A stretch of 64,000 nt of DNA from Bacteroidota bacterium (GTDB lineage: Bacteria; Bacteroidota; Bacteroidia; AKYH767-A; 2013-40CM-41-45), in the NCBI GenBank assembly GCA_016711505.1, contig JADJSV010000002.1:310001-374000 (forward strand), given 5' to 3'. How positions within the stretch are numbered: the first letter of the stretch is position 1; every line of letters starts with the position of its first letter. The notes beneath the pieces are model-generated. The model made no database searches, was not told the origin of the DNA, and saw only the letters and a list, made by a program, of their open reading frames with translations. Positions 50,779-59,793 of the stretch are shown here, piece after piece. The position numbers were made by a program, and so were the translations under genes.

Positions 50779-52408
50779 ATGAATGCAGTAGTCAGGAAAT
50801 CGATTATGACAGTGCTACTGCTGTTTTGCGTCTATGGTTTTTTCTTTCCGCAGCTGCCGGTTGTAAATGCAGATGAATTGTGGGAAACATCGCGTGGATA
50901 CTATATGAAAACGATGCACAAACCCGGAGAGCCTCTGTTGCCGGAATCTGTCGCGCCCTTTTATTCGTCTATTGGAAATATGGGTTGGAAAAGCTGGTGT
51001 ATTTTATCGGTAAAGACAGGGACATTCGCAGCAATGATGTATCTCCTTCCATTCGATGAACTGACTGCTATGCGTTACGGAATGTTTTTCTGGAGTCTGC
51101 TAGCATTGCTGTTTACGTTTCTGGTTGCTAAACAATTTTCCCTTAGTAAGTGGTATGCATTGTTCGCCGTCGCTATTCTCATTGCCCTTCCTGATTTTTT
51201 TTCGCAGGTACACCGAGAACGTTCTGAGATCATGATCTGCGCTTGTCTTATGATGGGAGTTTTTATTTTTAACAGATTAATTCAGTCTGAAGAAAGCACA
51301 AGGAAAAATATTTATCTTCTCCTGTTTGGAATTATTTCGTGGTTACCATCATTGTTGATTCATCCATCAGCAATCGTAATACCGGCAGTAGCCGGACTGT
51401 TTTATTTGTATTACGAAAAGCAAACATTTCTGAAACTTCAGACCTTTGTTTTCGGAGCAGGATTGATGATTGGTGCTGTTTTCTTTCTTTATATTATGAA
51501 TGAAATGAAGGAATTTGCAATTGCAGCCGGAGGTGGAAATTATTTTTTGTATCAAGGGCCGCCGGTTCTTGTTAAAGGATGGAAATATGTTATTTCTATT
51601 CCGTACGCTTTCTATAACAAATTCTTTGTAGCCAATCCGGTTTCACGGCCTGTTTCATTCCTGATATTTGTGTGCAGTTTCATACTTATCCTGATGCAGG
51701 CGAAAGGGAAGATAAGATCCATTTCAGTTCAACGTGATTTTATTTTGATCTGTATCTCCGTTTTTCTGACTCTAACAGTTTTATATCTGCTTTCAGGAAG
51801 TTTCGGAAATTTCAATGTAATTGTAGCACCTTTCGTAGCAATAGTCATTGCCGGATATTTTAGTAATGTAGAGCAGAGTAAAGGAAAATCTGCAAGAACA
51901 GCTATGATTGTTGCTTCACTGCTCCTGATCACTTTTGTAACAAATGCAATAGGTATAGGACAGGATGTAAGAATGGCCAAAGAGTATAAAAGGATTACAA
52001 CACATGTCCGGTCGATGATCGACGAGGATTCTGCTGTCCTTGGATTGGCACTTTATTATAACCCTTTCAAGGATCAGCCGTATTATTCTAATTCATGGTT
52101 TAATCCTTATGGCGGTCGCATTGAGCAGTCGTTCAGCGATGCTGTAAAGGCATTAGATGTAAAATATGTAATTGTAGATGATGCCTTCGTAGGCCGCGCT
52201 CTTCTGGATCGTGGTCGCGGATGGACTGATTCTATGTTTACGTATTTGAAAAAATGGTGAAGTGATCGATGAGATCCCAGCAAATTATTTTGTAGGAAAT
52301 CGTGTTCCTGCACCTGAATTCTACGGCGAACAATGGCAATACCCGGATCAACGTAAGCGGTTTATTCGGAAGATAAGAATTGTGAAGTTGAATGAAAAAT
52401 TAAATTAA
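50779..52408 (+). CDS. Polytopic membrane protein, GT-C glycosyltransferase-like (frameshifted near the end)
   Basis: A hydrophobic protein of about 542 residues after repair. The first loop has NADELWETSRG, the acidic D-E motif position of GT-C enzymes such as ArnT/PMT. About ten membrane spans follow, then a C-terminal soluble tail (ALDVKYVIVDDAFVGRALLD). The frame as sequenced stops at 52258-52260. Removing one A from the run 52249-52254 gives YLKNGEVIDEIPANYFVGNR and continues to a TAA at 52406-52408. Possible role: transfer of a polyprenyl-phosphate-linked sugar outside the membrane, using the GT2 product. It could alternatively act as a polymerase (Wzy); no other Wzy candidate is visible. 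Confidence 0.6.
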
Positions 52409-52492
52409 TATTCGAAAGTTGATAATTGCTGGTAGTTAAAATCAAGTCGTAGTTTTGCTATTACTACTCACCAATTACTACTCATTAAAAAA

Positions 52493-53497
52493 ATGTTCAA
52501 AGGAAAACTCGATACTCAAAGCAAACTACTGTTTAAGAACAGTGGATGGGTATTCTTTTCTAATTTTTTCAGTACGGGACTGGCATTTTTGAGATCGGTG
52601 ATCATTGCCCGGGGTTTAGGTCCGGGGATCTATGGAACATATGCAATTGTTGTCGCCTTTGTGGGCTTGATCCAGGAATTTCTGAATTTGAATATAGGTA
52701 CAGCATTGATAAAATTCGGAGCAGTTTATCATACAGAGAATAGAAACGATAAGCTAATGGCCTTTGTTAAATCGGGCTTGCTTGTTAGTTTTATTATGGC
52801 TGTATTTTCAGTGATCGTTATTGCACTGCTTTGTTTTATTTCATACGATACGTTTATTGATAAGCCGGATCTTGAATGGTTTATCATTTGCTATGCAATT
52901 GCAGCGAGTATTACTTATGTAAACTCGATAAGTAAATCGATGCTGCGGTTGCATTATAAATTCAGGATGAGTTCGATCATTCAGATGATCATGGATGTAG
53001 TCGAAACGCTGGCTATAGCACTGGCAGTTTTTATTTATCCGAAAAACCTGAATGTATTTTTTGTAGCAATAATTGTAACCAGATTTCTCAACGGATTTAT
53101 CTGCAATCTCCTTGCTTATTATGAATTGAAAAATGAATTGATGCCACATTTGAGTGCTCCAATGGTTCTGATCAAGGATGAGAAAAAATCAATAATGGAT
53201 TTTATATTTGGTAATTCAATTGGTAATTCATTGAAAACGATCATCAGTCAGGGCGATATACTTTTGCTTGGAATTCTGACATCTCCACAGCAGGTAGGTT
53301 TCTATGCTGTCGCAAAAAAACTTGCTTATTCAGTTCTTACTTTATCGGATCCATTGGTTTCTTCAATATATCCACAGCTTTCAAAATTGCTCGCAGAGAA
53401 AAAGTTCAAAGAGATGAAAAATATGCTGGTACGTATTACATCTATAGCAATGGTTCCGGGATTTGATCTTTATTGTAGCAACATTCTTCCTCAATGA
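52493..53497 (+). CDS. Polysaccharide flippase Wzx/MATE-like, 5' piece (frameshifted)
   Basis: First 330 residues of a multi-span Polysacc_synt protein: KLLFKNSGWVFFSNFFSTGLAFLRS, in part, LGPGIYGTYAIVVAFVGLIQEF, and QGDILLLGILTSPQQVGFYAVAKKL, typical of O-antigen flippases. The frame goes wrong at 53462-53464 (one extra T): removing it gives IAMVPGLIFIVATFFLNEW and joins the downstream piece. The last dozen residues of this frame (FDLYCSNILPQ) are therefore artefactual. Role: moves undecaprenyl-linked oligosaccharide units across the inner membrane. Confidence 0.85.
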   Translation: MFKGKLDTQSKLLFKNSGWVFFSNFFSTGLAFLRSVIIARGLGPGIYGTYAIVVAFVGLIQEFLNLNIGTALIKFGAVYHTENRNDKLMAFVKSGLLVSFIMAVFSVIVIALLCFISYDTFIDKPDLEWFIICYAIAASITYVNSISKSMLRLHYKFRMSSIIQMIMDVVETLAIALAVFIYPKNLNVFFVAIIVTRFLNGFICNLLAYYELKNELMPHLSAPMVLIKDEKKSIMDFIFGNSIGNSLKTIISQGDILLLGILTSPQQVGFYAVAKKLAYSVLTLSDPLVSSIYPQLSKLLAEKKFKEMKNMLVRITSIAMVPGFDLYCSNILPQ

Positions 53498-53837
53498 ATG
53501 GATCATTAAAACAGTTTACGGCCCGGAATATTTACCGGCAACTCAGGCATTTTTCTATTTTGTGATTGGTGCAGTACTCGGTGCATCTACCTTCTGGACT
53601 TTGCCGTTAGTTCAAAGTCTGGGTATAGTCAGAATTAGAATAAAAGTTTACATTGCAACTATTATTATCGGTACTACTTTGGCTTACATACTTGTACCAA
53701 CTATGCACAACGCCGGAATGGCTTTGGCTTTAATGATTACAAATATTATGAATATGCTTATCTTCATCTATGTCGCAGAGAAGAAAGTGAATGAAAAAAT
53801 ATTGATTCAGGATTCAACACAACCACACCACAATTAA
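53463..53837 (+). CDS. Polysaccharide flippase Wzx/MATE-like, 3' piece
   Basis: C-terminal part of the same flippase: IFIVATFFLNEWIIKTVYGPEYLPA, in part, then three more spans (FFYFVIGAVLGASTFWTLPL; VYIATIIIGTTLAYILVPTM; MALALMITNIMNMLIFIYVAEKK, in part). Repaired total is about 447 residues, normal for Wzx. It ends one base before the start of the following methyltransferase gene, indicating one transcript. Confidence 0.82.
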   Translation: MIFIVATFFLNEWIIKTVYGPEYLPATQAFFYFVIGAVLGASTFWTLPLVQSLGIVRIRIKVYIATIIIGTTLAYILVPTMHNAGMALALMITNIMNMLIFIYVAEKKVNEKILIQDSTQPHHN

Positions 53838-53838
53838 T

Positions 53839-54582
53839 ATGATCATCCAATACACCAAAACTACTTTCCTTACTCATCCTTTTGCAATATTGAATTTTGT
53901 AAGAGGACAAAAGCAAGACCTGCACGAAGCAATGATTGTAAAGGCAGCCAAAACTTTGTTAGGGAAAAAGTATGATAGTACAGAAGCCAAAAAGTATCTT
54001 CAGGAAATCCGCTCAGGGGAATTTGTTCCTATGAATACTTTGCCGGGAGTTTCCTTGCCCGGAAATAAACCTGTCCATCTGTTTGGAAAGTTCCTCTACT
54101 TCATCGTCCGTTGTGCAAAGCCGCAAGTGATGATTGAAACAGGTGTTGCTCATGGTGTATCATCGTGGACGATATTAAATGCAATACATAAAAACGGAAG
54201 CGGCAAATTATATTCCATCGATCTTCCGAACCTTGATCTGAAAAGTTACAATCCGCAGAATATTTCTCAGCAGAGTGGATGGGCTGTACCGGATATTTTA
54301 AGAAAACACTGGGAATTACAATTAGGGCCATCGAATGAATTGCTTCCTGTACTTGTTCAGAAACTCGGCAAGGTTGATATCTTCTTTCACGATAGCGATC
54401 ATTCATATCAGAATATGATGTTTGAATTCAAAGCTATTTTTCCTGCATTGAAAGACGACGGCCTGATCATTTCTGATGATGTACACAAAAATGAATCATT
54501 CAGGGATTTTGTGAATGCTGAACAGATTGTTGGTATTCAATTTTTAACTAAAGGTGGTGCGGCGGTAAAACGCACATCATAA
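53839..54582 (+). CDS. Class I SAM-dependent methyltransferase (Methyltransf_24-like)
   Basis: A 247-residue protein. SAM motif I is METGVAHGVSSWTILNAIH (with E-T-G in place of E-x-G-x-G), then GSGKLYSIDLP and VDIFFHDSDHSYQNMMFEF, followed by LKDDGLIISDDV. These are the metal-dependent O-methyltransferase/cephalosporin-hydroxylase-like features, seen in many glycan clusters. The His-Asp cluster (HDSDHSY) may bind a metal. Substrate unknown, probably a sugar hydroxyl. No membrane span. Confidence 0.82.
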   Translation: MIIQYTKTTFLTHPFAILNFVRGQKQDLHEAMIVKAAKTLLGKKYDSTEAKKYLQEIRSGEFVPMNTLPGVSLPGNKPVHLFGKFLYFIVRCAKPQVMIETGVAHGVSSWTILNAIHKNGSGKLYSIDLPNLDLKSYNPQNISQQSGWAVPDILRKHWELQLGPSNELLPVLVQKLGKVDIFFHDSDHSYQNMMFEFKAIFPALKDDGLIISDDVHKNESFRDFVNAEQIVGIQFLTKGGAAVKRTS

Positions 54583-54608
54583 GCTAAGACAAGCAGGATT
54601 TCTTCTTC

Positions 54609-54706
54609 AAACTTAATCTTAATCTTACTCTTAAACTTCCAGATACTCATTGAATTTGCCCTGATTATATGAATAGTTTAAGTGTAAGGTTAAGAGTAGG
54701 TTTTAA
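54609..54706. repeat. Imperfect inverted repeat between glycan genes
   Basis: Arms about 54609-54638 and 54675-54706 are complementary with several mismatches and built of repeated CTTAATCTTA-like units. It lies in the 184-base gap between the methyltransferase and the aminotransferase. It may end the upstream transcript. Confidence 0.6.
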
Positions 54707-54735
54707 GAGACAAACACCTCCCTTTTTCAAGTAAC

Positions 54736-54760
54736 TTTTTACTGCTTTTTTCAGTAAAAA
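54736..54760 (+). promoter_or_regulatory. Hairpin directly before an aminotransferase start
   Basis: Perfect 9-bp stem TTTTTACTG / CAGTAAAAA with a T-rich 7-base loop, ending 6 bases before the ATG at 54767. It could affect translation start, or act as a weak terminator without a full T-tract. Confidence 0.45.
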
Positions 54761-54766
54761 CCGGGT

Positions 54767-55864
54767 ATGTTACCCATCTACCAGCCATATTTGCCGGCTT
54801 CTTGCTTGCAGTATGCTCATGACGCATTGGATTCAACCTGGATTTCTTCTCAGGGTGTTTACATAGACAAGGCTAAAGAAAAACTGAAGGAAGTAATTGG
54901 AAGTAAATATCTGATTCTTGTCAATAATGGAACGTGTGCCACGCACATGCTTGCATTAGGTTTGAAGTTCAAGTATCCGAATCTAAAAAAGATCATTGTT
55001 CCTAATAACGTTTATGTAGCTGCCTGGAATAGTTTCTTGTTTTCAGGAGGTTGGGAATTTGAAGTGATCGATGCAAATGAACATACCTGGAACATCGATC
55101 ATTCAAAGATCAAAGATGGAGGCAAAGACACTGCATTTTTAGCAGTTCATAACCTCGGTAATATCATAAATGTCCCTGCTCTGAAGAAACGATTTCCGGA
55201 AATGCTCATCGTTGAAGATGATTGTGAAGGCTTGTTCGGTAAGTACGACGGAAAATATTCAGGAACAGAATCACTCATATCATCATTATCGTTTTTTGGA
55301 AATAAGACCATCACCAGTGGTGAAGGCGGCGCTGTGATAACTGCTGATGAAGAAATTTTCGAATACCTGAATTCGATTCGCGGACAAGGTCAATCCAGTA
55401 TGCGTTATATTCACGATAAACTCGGATATAATTATCGCATGACCAATATTCAGGCAGCATTGCTCTATGGACAATTGATGATCCTTGATGAGATCAGAGA
55501 AAAGAAATCAGCTGTATTTGAATTATACAAAAATGAATTATCGGGTATAGAAGAAATATCTTTTCAGCAATTAGAGCCGGGAACGGAACATGCGCAATGG
55601 ATGTTTGGAATTCGGTTGAATAAATTTGATTTTGTGAAAAAGCGGATGCTCGAATTATTTCTTTTCGAGAATAATATTGAAACCAGACCAATGTTTTACA
55701 GCATTAATCAGCATGCGCATCTTTCTGAAATAAAAAGTGATAATACTGTTGCAGATCTGCTCAATCATCAGTGTCTGATTCTTCCAAGTTTCCCTGAATT
55801 GACAAGAAGTCAGATTCTTACTGTCACACGTAAGATCAAAGATTTTCTCCGAACATCTAAATAA
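54767..55864 (+). CDS. Sugar aminotransferase, DegT/DnrJ/EryC1/StrS family
   Basis: A 365-residue PLP enzyme: LPIYQPYLPASCLQYAHDAL, NNGTCATHMLALGLKFKYP, IVEDDCEGLFGKYDGKYSGT, and the PLP lysine K180 in SFFGNKTITSGEGGAV. It contains YRMTNIQAALLYGQL, the family region before the C-terminal domain. The FFGNKT context resembles GDP-perosamine/PseC/LegC-type synthases and differs from the WecE-like FHETKN enzyme upstream, so the two probably act on different keto-sugars. Exact substrate not determined. It leads a group with the FemAB-like and GNAT genes. Confidence 0.88.
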   Translation: MLPIYQPYLPASCLQYAHDALDSTWISSQGVYIDKAKEKLKEVIGSKYLILVNNGTCATHMLALGLKFKYPNLKKIIVPNNVYVAAWNSFLFSGGWEFEVIDANEHTWNIDHSKIKDGGKDTAFLAVHNLGNIINVPALKKRFPEMLIVEDDCEGLFGKYDGKYSGTESLISSLSFFGNKTITSGEGGAVITADEEIFEYLNSIRGQGQSSMRYIHDKLGYNYRMTNIQAALLYGQLMILDEIREKKSAVFELYKNELSGIEEISFQQLEPGTEHAQWMFGIRLNKFDFVKKRMLELFLFENNIETRPMFYSINQHAHLSEIKSDNTVADLLNHQCLILPSFPELTRSQILTVTRKIKDFLRTSK

Positions 55865-55870
55865 TACCAA

Positions 55871-56965
55871 GTGAATTCCGGAGCCGAAAAAATTACTGTC
55901 CTTACTTCATCCGATAAGGTGGAGTGGGATAATTTTTACGATCAGCTTCCGGCAGAACTTCGTGATGTCAACTTTTCTTTTGATTACAATTTCATCTATG
56001 AAAAAAACGGTGATGGAAGTATCAGGCTATTTGTATTTGAACAAAATGACCAGATTTACTTTTATCCATTCCTGATCCGCGAAGTTTATTCCGGAAACGA
56101 ACAAACGGATTACAAAGATATAGAGACAGTTTACGGTTATACCGGACCTGTTTCAACAACTCAGGATCCTGAATTTATAAAGAATGCTGACAAAGCATTT
56201 TGCAAATATTGTCTTTCTGAAAGGATCATTTCAGAGTTCATCAGATTTCATCCGTTACTGCAGAATCAAAATGTGTTCAATGAAATCAGTTCAGTTAAAT
56301 TAATTGCATTGCGTGACTATGTAGCTGTTGATCTATCGGCAACAGCTGATAAGATCTTTGAAAACTATTCAAGTCCGAACAGGAATAAGATCCGTAAGGC
56401 AGAGAAGGCCGGAATCGAAATTGAATTTGATCATGAATGCAAACGGTTCGACGACTTCAAGTCAATTTATCTGGAGAATATGAAGCGGCTGAATGCAGCT
56501 CCAATGTATTTTTTCAGTTCTGACTTTTTTAACGGCTTAAATGCTCTGGCCAAAAAAACAGGCGTGCTTGTAAATGCCCGCGAAGAAGGAGAAACGATCG
56601 GTTCGACTGTATTTCTTAAAGGAAGTTTTTTTGGACATTATTTCCTTTCTTCTGCAACCGAAAGAGGTCGCAGTCTGGCAGTTTCAAACCTGATGCTCCA
56701 CCAGGGAATACTCTGGGCTAAAAAGTCAGGATTACATTCTATTCATTTAGGAGGCGGAGTTACAGGAGAAGAGACAGATCCATTGCTCGTTTTCAAAAAA
56801 AATTTTTCAAAAAAAACCTTGAAATTTTATATTGGAAAGCGAATTCACAATGAAATGGCCTATAATGAAATTGTAAAGAGGTGGGACGAAAAACATCCTG
56901 TTGAAGCTATTAAATATAAATTTATATTGCAGCGTTATCGATTTAAAGAAGCAGATCTGGTATGA
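55871..56965 (+). CDS. FemAB/GNAT-fold aminoacyl- or acyltransferase
   Basis: A 364-residue protein with GTG start at 55871 (translated MNSGAEKITVL). Two GNAT-like lobes are suggested. The C-terminal half has NRNKIRKAEKAGIEIEFDHE, then EGETIGSTVFLKGSFFGHYFLSSATERGR, in part, and LHSIHLGGGVTGEETDPLLVFKKNFS, in part. The last is typical of FemAB-related (Acetyltransf_6) proteins. Such proteins transfer amino acids from aminoacyl-tRNA or acyl groups from acyl-CoA to cell-wall or glycan amines. In a locus with two aminotransferases, an amino-sugar acceptor is likely. The stop overlaps the next start by four bases. Confidence 0.8.
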   Translation: MNSGAEKITVLTSSDKVEWDNFYDQLPAELRDVNFSFDYNFIYEKNGDGSIRLFVFEQNDQIYFYPFLIREVYSGNEQTDYKDIETVYGYTGPVSTTQDPEFIKNADKAFCKYCLSERIISEFIRFHPLLQNQNVFNEISSVKLIALRDYVAVDLSATADKIFENYSSPNRNKIRKAEKAGIEIEFDHECKRFDDFKSIYLENMKRLNAAPMYFFSSDFFNGLNALAKKTGVLVNAREEGETIGSTVFLKGSFFGHYFLSSATERGRSLAVSNLMLHQGILWAKKSGLHSIHLGGGVTGEETDPLLVFKKNFSKKTLKFYIGKRIHNEMAYNEIVKRWDEKHPVEAIKYKFILQRYRFKEADLV

Positions 56966-57501
56966 GTTTGGAAAAAGATAAAAATTCTGTTCGGTTACGG
57001 GCCCTGACCATGGACGATGCGCGCATCACCTGGAAATGGCGTAATCAGGAAGAAGTACGAAATGATTTCAGCGGACATCCTTTCCCTGTAAGTCTGGACG
57101 AGGAAGTTCAATGGTATGAAAAAAATATCAAGGTCAACTTTCCAAATACATGTTTCGGAGTTGAAGAGGTGAAAGGTTCACACCTGGTTGGAATGACTTT
57201 CCTGAAAAACATTCACATGATCTTTCGTCATGCTGAATTTTCTATTTTGATTGACGGCGCTCAAAAAGGAAAAGGTTATGGAAAAGAAGCGTGTTATAAA
57301 ACTCTTGAATTCGGATTTCGTCAGCTGGGATTGAATAAGATCTATCTGAAAGTCCGTACTGACAATACATCAGCGATCAGAATCTATGAGTCATGTGGAT
57401 TCAAAGTTGAAGGGACGATCCGTGAGGATATTTATAAGCAGGGAAAATATATCGATCAGTTTTGTATGGGCATTTTGATCAGTGAATTTGAAAAACTCTG
57501 A
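56962..57501 (+). CDS. GNAT family N-acetyltransferase (RimJ-like)
   Basis: A 179-residue GNAT: VRLRALTMDDARITWKWRNQ, acceptor lobe FPVSLDEEVQWYEK, acetyl-CoA-binding motif A (IDGAQKGKGYGKEACYKTLE) and NKIYLKVRTDNTSAIRIYESCGFKVEG, in part. The QKGKGYG loop binds the pyrophosphate. PseH-like enzymes that acetylate the 4-amino group of nucleotide amino-sugars belong to this family, so with the aminotransferase two genes upstream it may form an N-acetyl amino-sugar. Coupled to the FemAB-like gene by ATGA overlap. Confidence 0.85.
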   Translation: MSLEKDKNSVRLRALTMDDARITWKWRNQEEVRNDFSGHPFPVSLDEEVQWYEKNIKVNFPNTCFGVEEVKGSHLVGMTFLKNIHMIFRHAEFSILIDGAQKGKGYGKEACYKTLEFGFRQLGLNKIYLKVRTDNTSAIRIYESCGFKVEGTIREDIYKQGKYIDQFCMGILISEFEKL

Positions 57502-57519
57502 TCTTCTGTTGAATCCTCT

Positions 57520-58707
57520 ATGAGCGAACAGCCACTTTCAGTATATGTTTTTTCTCCTTTCTGTTTATTAAGGCCGACTACTAACCGCATTTTCGACATG
57601 CGTATGTGCGATAGTATGGCCGCAAACGGAGCAAAGGTGGTAATTGTTTATCCATATACTTACATGAAGGAAAATATTCGCAAAAGCGAAATCCCTGCAA
57701 GCTATGGTTTAAGGAATAATTTCAAAACACGAATGCAGTATACGTGGTTGCTTGAAAATTCAACTTCGCTTTATCGCTTCATTGTTATGATGATCGCCTT
57801 TTCGTTTTCATCTGTCAGAATTTTGTTTGAACGGATTTTTTCAAAGAATGAAGCGATCATCCTTTCCAGAGATGCGAAATCACTTATTCCTGCAATCATT
57901 ATCAGAAAACTCACAGGCAGATTATTTAAAACCAAAATAATATTTGTTGCTGCAGAAGTCAAAGATAAACCGATATATAAATGGGTAGTAAAAAATTCTG
58001 ATGGAGTGTTTGCCGGTGTAACAACTACACGCAATGCCATTATGAAACTTGTACCGGTTCCAAAAGAGAAATTTATTTTATCACTTGCACCGGTACCTGT
58101 TTATTCTAACGATGTGAGCAAACAGGAAGCACGGAAAAATATTCACTACACCGATTCCGCTCCATTGATCGTTTACACAGGAAAGCTAGGATTGGATGTG
58201 CTTGAATTAAAATTCATTCTCAAAGCTGCAAAGCTTCTTCCTTCATATAAATTTCTTTTTACCGGGGGAAGAGAGAGCGCAGTTCAGAAAGTAAAAGACT
58301 ATTGCAAAGAGATCGGAGTAGAGAATGCAATATTTACAGGGTTCTTCAACGATAGCACACAGGTGCGGAATTATCAGTTGGCCGGAGATGTACTTGTTAG
58401 TTATTACACTTCCAATGACCATCTCATCGAATTCAATTATCCGCAAAAGATCAATGAATATATGTCTACAGGTAATCCGATCATCACTCCTGATTTTCCT
58501 GCAACACAAGATGTCTTGAATAATAAAAATGTTTTTTTTGTTGCTCCTGACAATGAAGTTGCTTTAGCTGAAGGAATCAGACACTTGATCCAAAATCCGG
58601 ATGTAAGTTCCAGATTGGCCGCACAGGCGAAAGAAGATATCAAATCACTCACATTCGACAGCAAAACAAAAGAGTTGTTGAATTGGGCGCGCGGATTGTC
58701 CTATTAA
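57520..58707 (+). CDS. GT4-type glycosyltransferase
   Basis: A 395-residue GT-B enzyme. N-terminal domain: YVFSPFCLLRPTTNRIFDMR, and ILSRDAKSLIPAIIIRKLTG in the middle. C-terminal nucleotide-sugar domain: PLIVYTGKLGLDVLELKFIL, FLFTGGRESAVQKVKDYC, GFFNDSTQVRNYQLAGDVLV, and the donor-contacting KINEYMSTGNPIITPDF (E position of the E-x7-E pattern). Predicted cytoplasmic or membrane-associated, adding one sugar to the growing lipid-linked unit. It starts 19 bases after the GNAT gene. Confidence 0.87.
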   Translation: MSEQPLSVYVFSPFCLLRPTTNRIFDMRMCDSMAANGAKVVIVYPYTYMKENIRKSEIPASYGLRNNFKTRMQYTWLLENSTSLYRFIVMMIAFSFSSVRILFERIFSKNEAIILSRDAKSLIPAIIIRKLTGRLFKTKIIFVAAEVKDKPIYKWVVKNSDGVFAGVTTTRNAIMKLVPVPKEKFILSLAPVPVYSNDVSKQEARKNIHYTDSAPLIVYTGKLGLDVLELKFILKAAKLLPSYKFLFTGGRESAVQKVKDYCKEIGVENAIFTGFFNDSTQVRNYQLAGDVLVSYYTSNDHLIEFNYPQKINEYMSTGNPIITPDFPATQDVLNNKNVFFVAPDNEVALAEGIRHLIQNPDVSSRLAAQAKEDIKSLTFDSKTKELLNWARGLSY

Positions 58708-58806
58708 AAACTATAGTAGAAATTTCCGGACACTTTGGGCAACATGAAATCCTCATGGGTAATACCAGTTTTTAAAACTATCTTCCGCCCTCATTAAAAT
58801 GTAAAA

Positions 58807-59790
58807 ATGGCCAAGAAGAAGGTAAAGAAACCATTGAGTAAGAAGGTAGTAAAGAAGGAAACAGGTAAGAAGAAGAAAACGGTCAGAAAGAAAGCGGTAG
58901 TAACACGCAAGACTGACAATAATTTAAATTCTGATCTGGTACTTTCTGTCATTGATCCGAAGGCTCCGACGAAAGAAGAGCTGCAGGTCACAATCGAAAA
59001 ATTAAGCTTTCAGCTTGAGCAGGCAAATACCCAACTCGATCAGTTTTCTCATACAACAAGTCACGAATTACAGGAGCCGTTAAGAAAAATAATAACGTTC
59101 TCAAAAGTACTTCGTCAGACTGAAAAAAAACTCAGTGAAGAAGAGTTTGAGATCTTTTTAGCCAAGCTGGAAAATTCTGCGTTAAGACTCCGGAAGTTGA
59201 TGGCAGAGATGTTGAATTTCGCCCGTGTTTCTAATTATGAAAAATTGGTTGTTAAAACTGATCTGAATGAAATACTTAAGAATACACTATTCGATCTTGA
59301 ACTTTTAATAGAAGAAAAAAATGCAAAATTCATTCTGAATAAATTACCTGAAGTTGAAGCTGTACCTTTTCAGATGAGCCAGCTTTTCTATGACATCATA
59401 CATAATTCATTGAAATTTTCAAATCCTGATATTCCATTAGAAATTGAAATTTCAACACGTAAAATAAAAAAGAAAGATTTGCTTTCTTATCCTAATCTCA
59501 AGCAGGAATTACAATATTGTGAGATCTGTTTTAAAGACAATGGTATCGGCTTCGATCAGAAATATGGCGAGCAGATCTTTACTATGTTTCAACGACTCAG
59601 CAGCGCCGGAGAATATCCCGGTACAGGAATTGGCCTGGCAATCTGCCGCAAAGTAGTTCAGACTTATTTTGGAGAAATTTATGCCGAAGGAAAAGAAGGC
59701 GAAGGGGCTGTAATCCATGTAATACTTCCACTTGAACAACCCAAAAAACTTCCGGATGATATTCCTACGATTTTGAAAACGTGGCTTTGA
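58807..59790 (+). CDS. Sensor histidine kinase with Lys-rich N-terminal tail
   Basis: A 327-residue kinase. The first 35 residues are 18 Lys/Arg (MAKKKVKKPLSKKVVKKETG, KKKKTVRKKAVVTRK), resembling the H1-like protein encoded at 22383. Then a short coiled coil (EELQVTIEKLSFQLEQANTQ) and HisKA with TTSHELQEPLRKI (His86, a SHELQEPL variant). HATPase follows with HNSLKF (N-box), DNGIGFDQKYGEQIFTMF (G1/F) and GTGIGLAICRKVV (G2). No membrane span or sensor domain. The basic tail might tether the kinase to DNA, RNA or anionic membrane lipids. It lies inside the glycan locus but has no receiver gene beside it. Confidence 0.87.
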   Translation: MAKKKVKKPLSKKVVKKETGKKKKTVRKKAVVTRKTDNNLNSDLVLSVIDPKAPTKEELQVTIEKLSFQLEQANTQLDQFSHTTSHELQEPLRKIITFSKVLRQTEKKLSEEEFEIFLAKLENSALRLRKLMAEMLNFARVSNYEKLVVKTDLNEILKNTLFDLELLIEEKNAKFILNKLPEVEAVPFQMSQLFYDIIHNSLKFSNPDIPLEIEISTRKIKKKDLLSYPNLKQELQYCEICFKDNGIGFDQKYGEQIFTMFQRLSSAGEYPGTGIGLAICRKVVQTYFGEIYAEGKEGEGAVIHVILPLEQPKKLPDDIPTILKTWL

Positions 59791-59793
59791 AAA

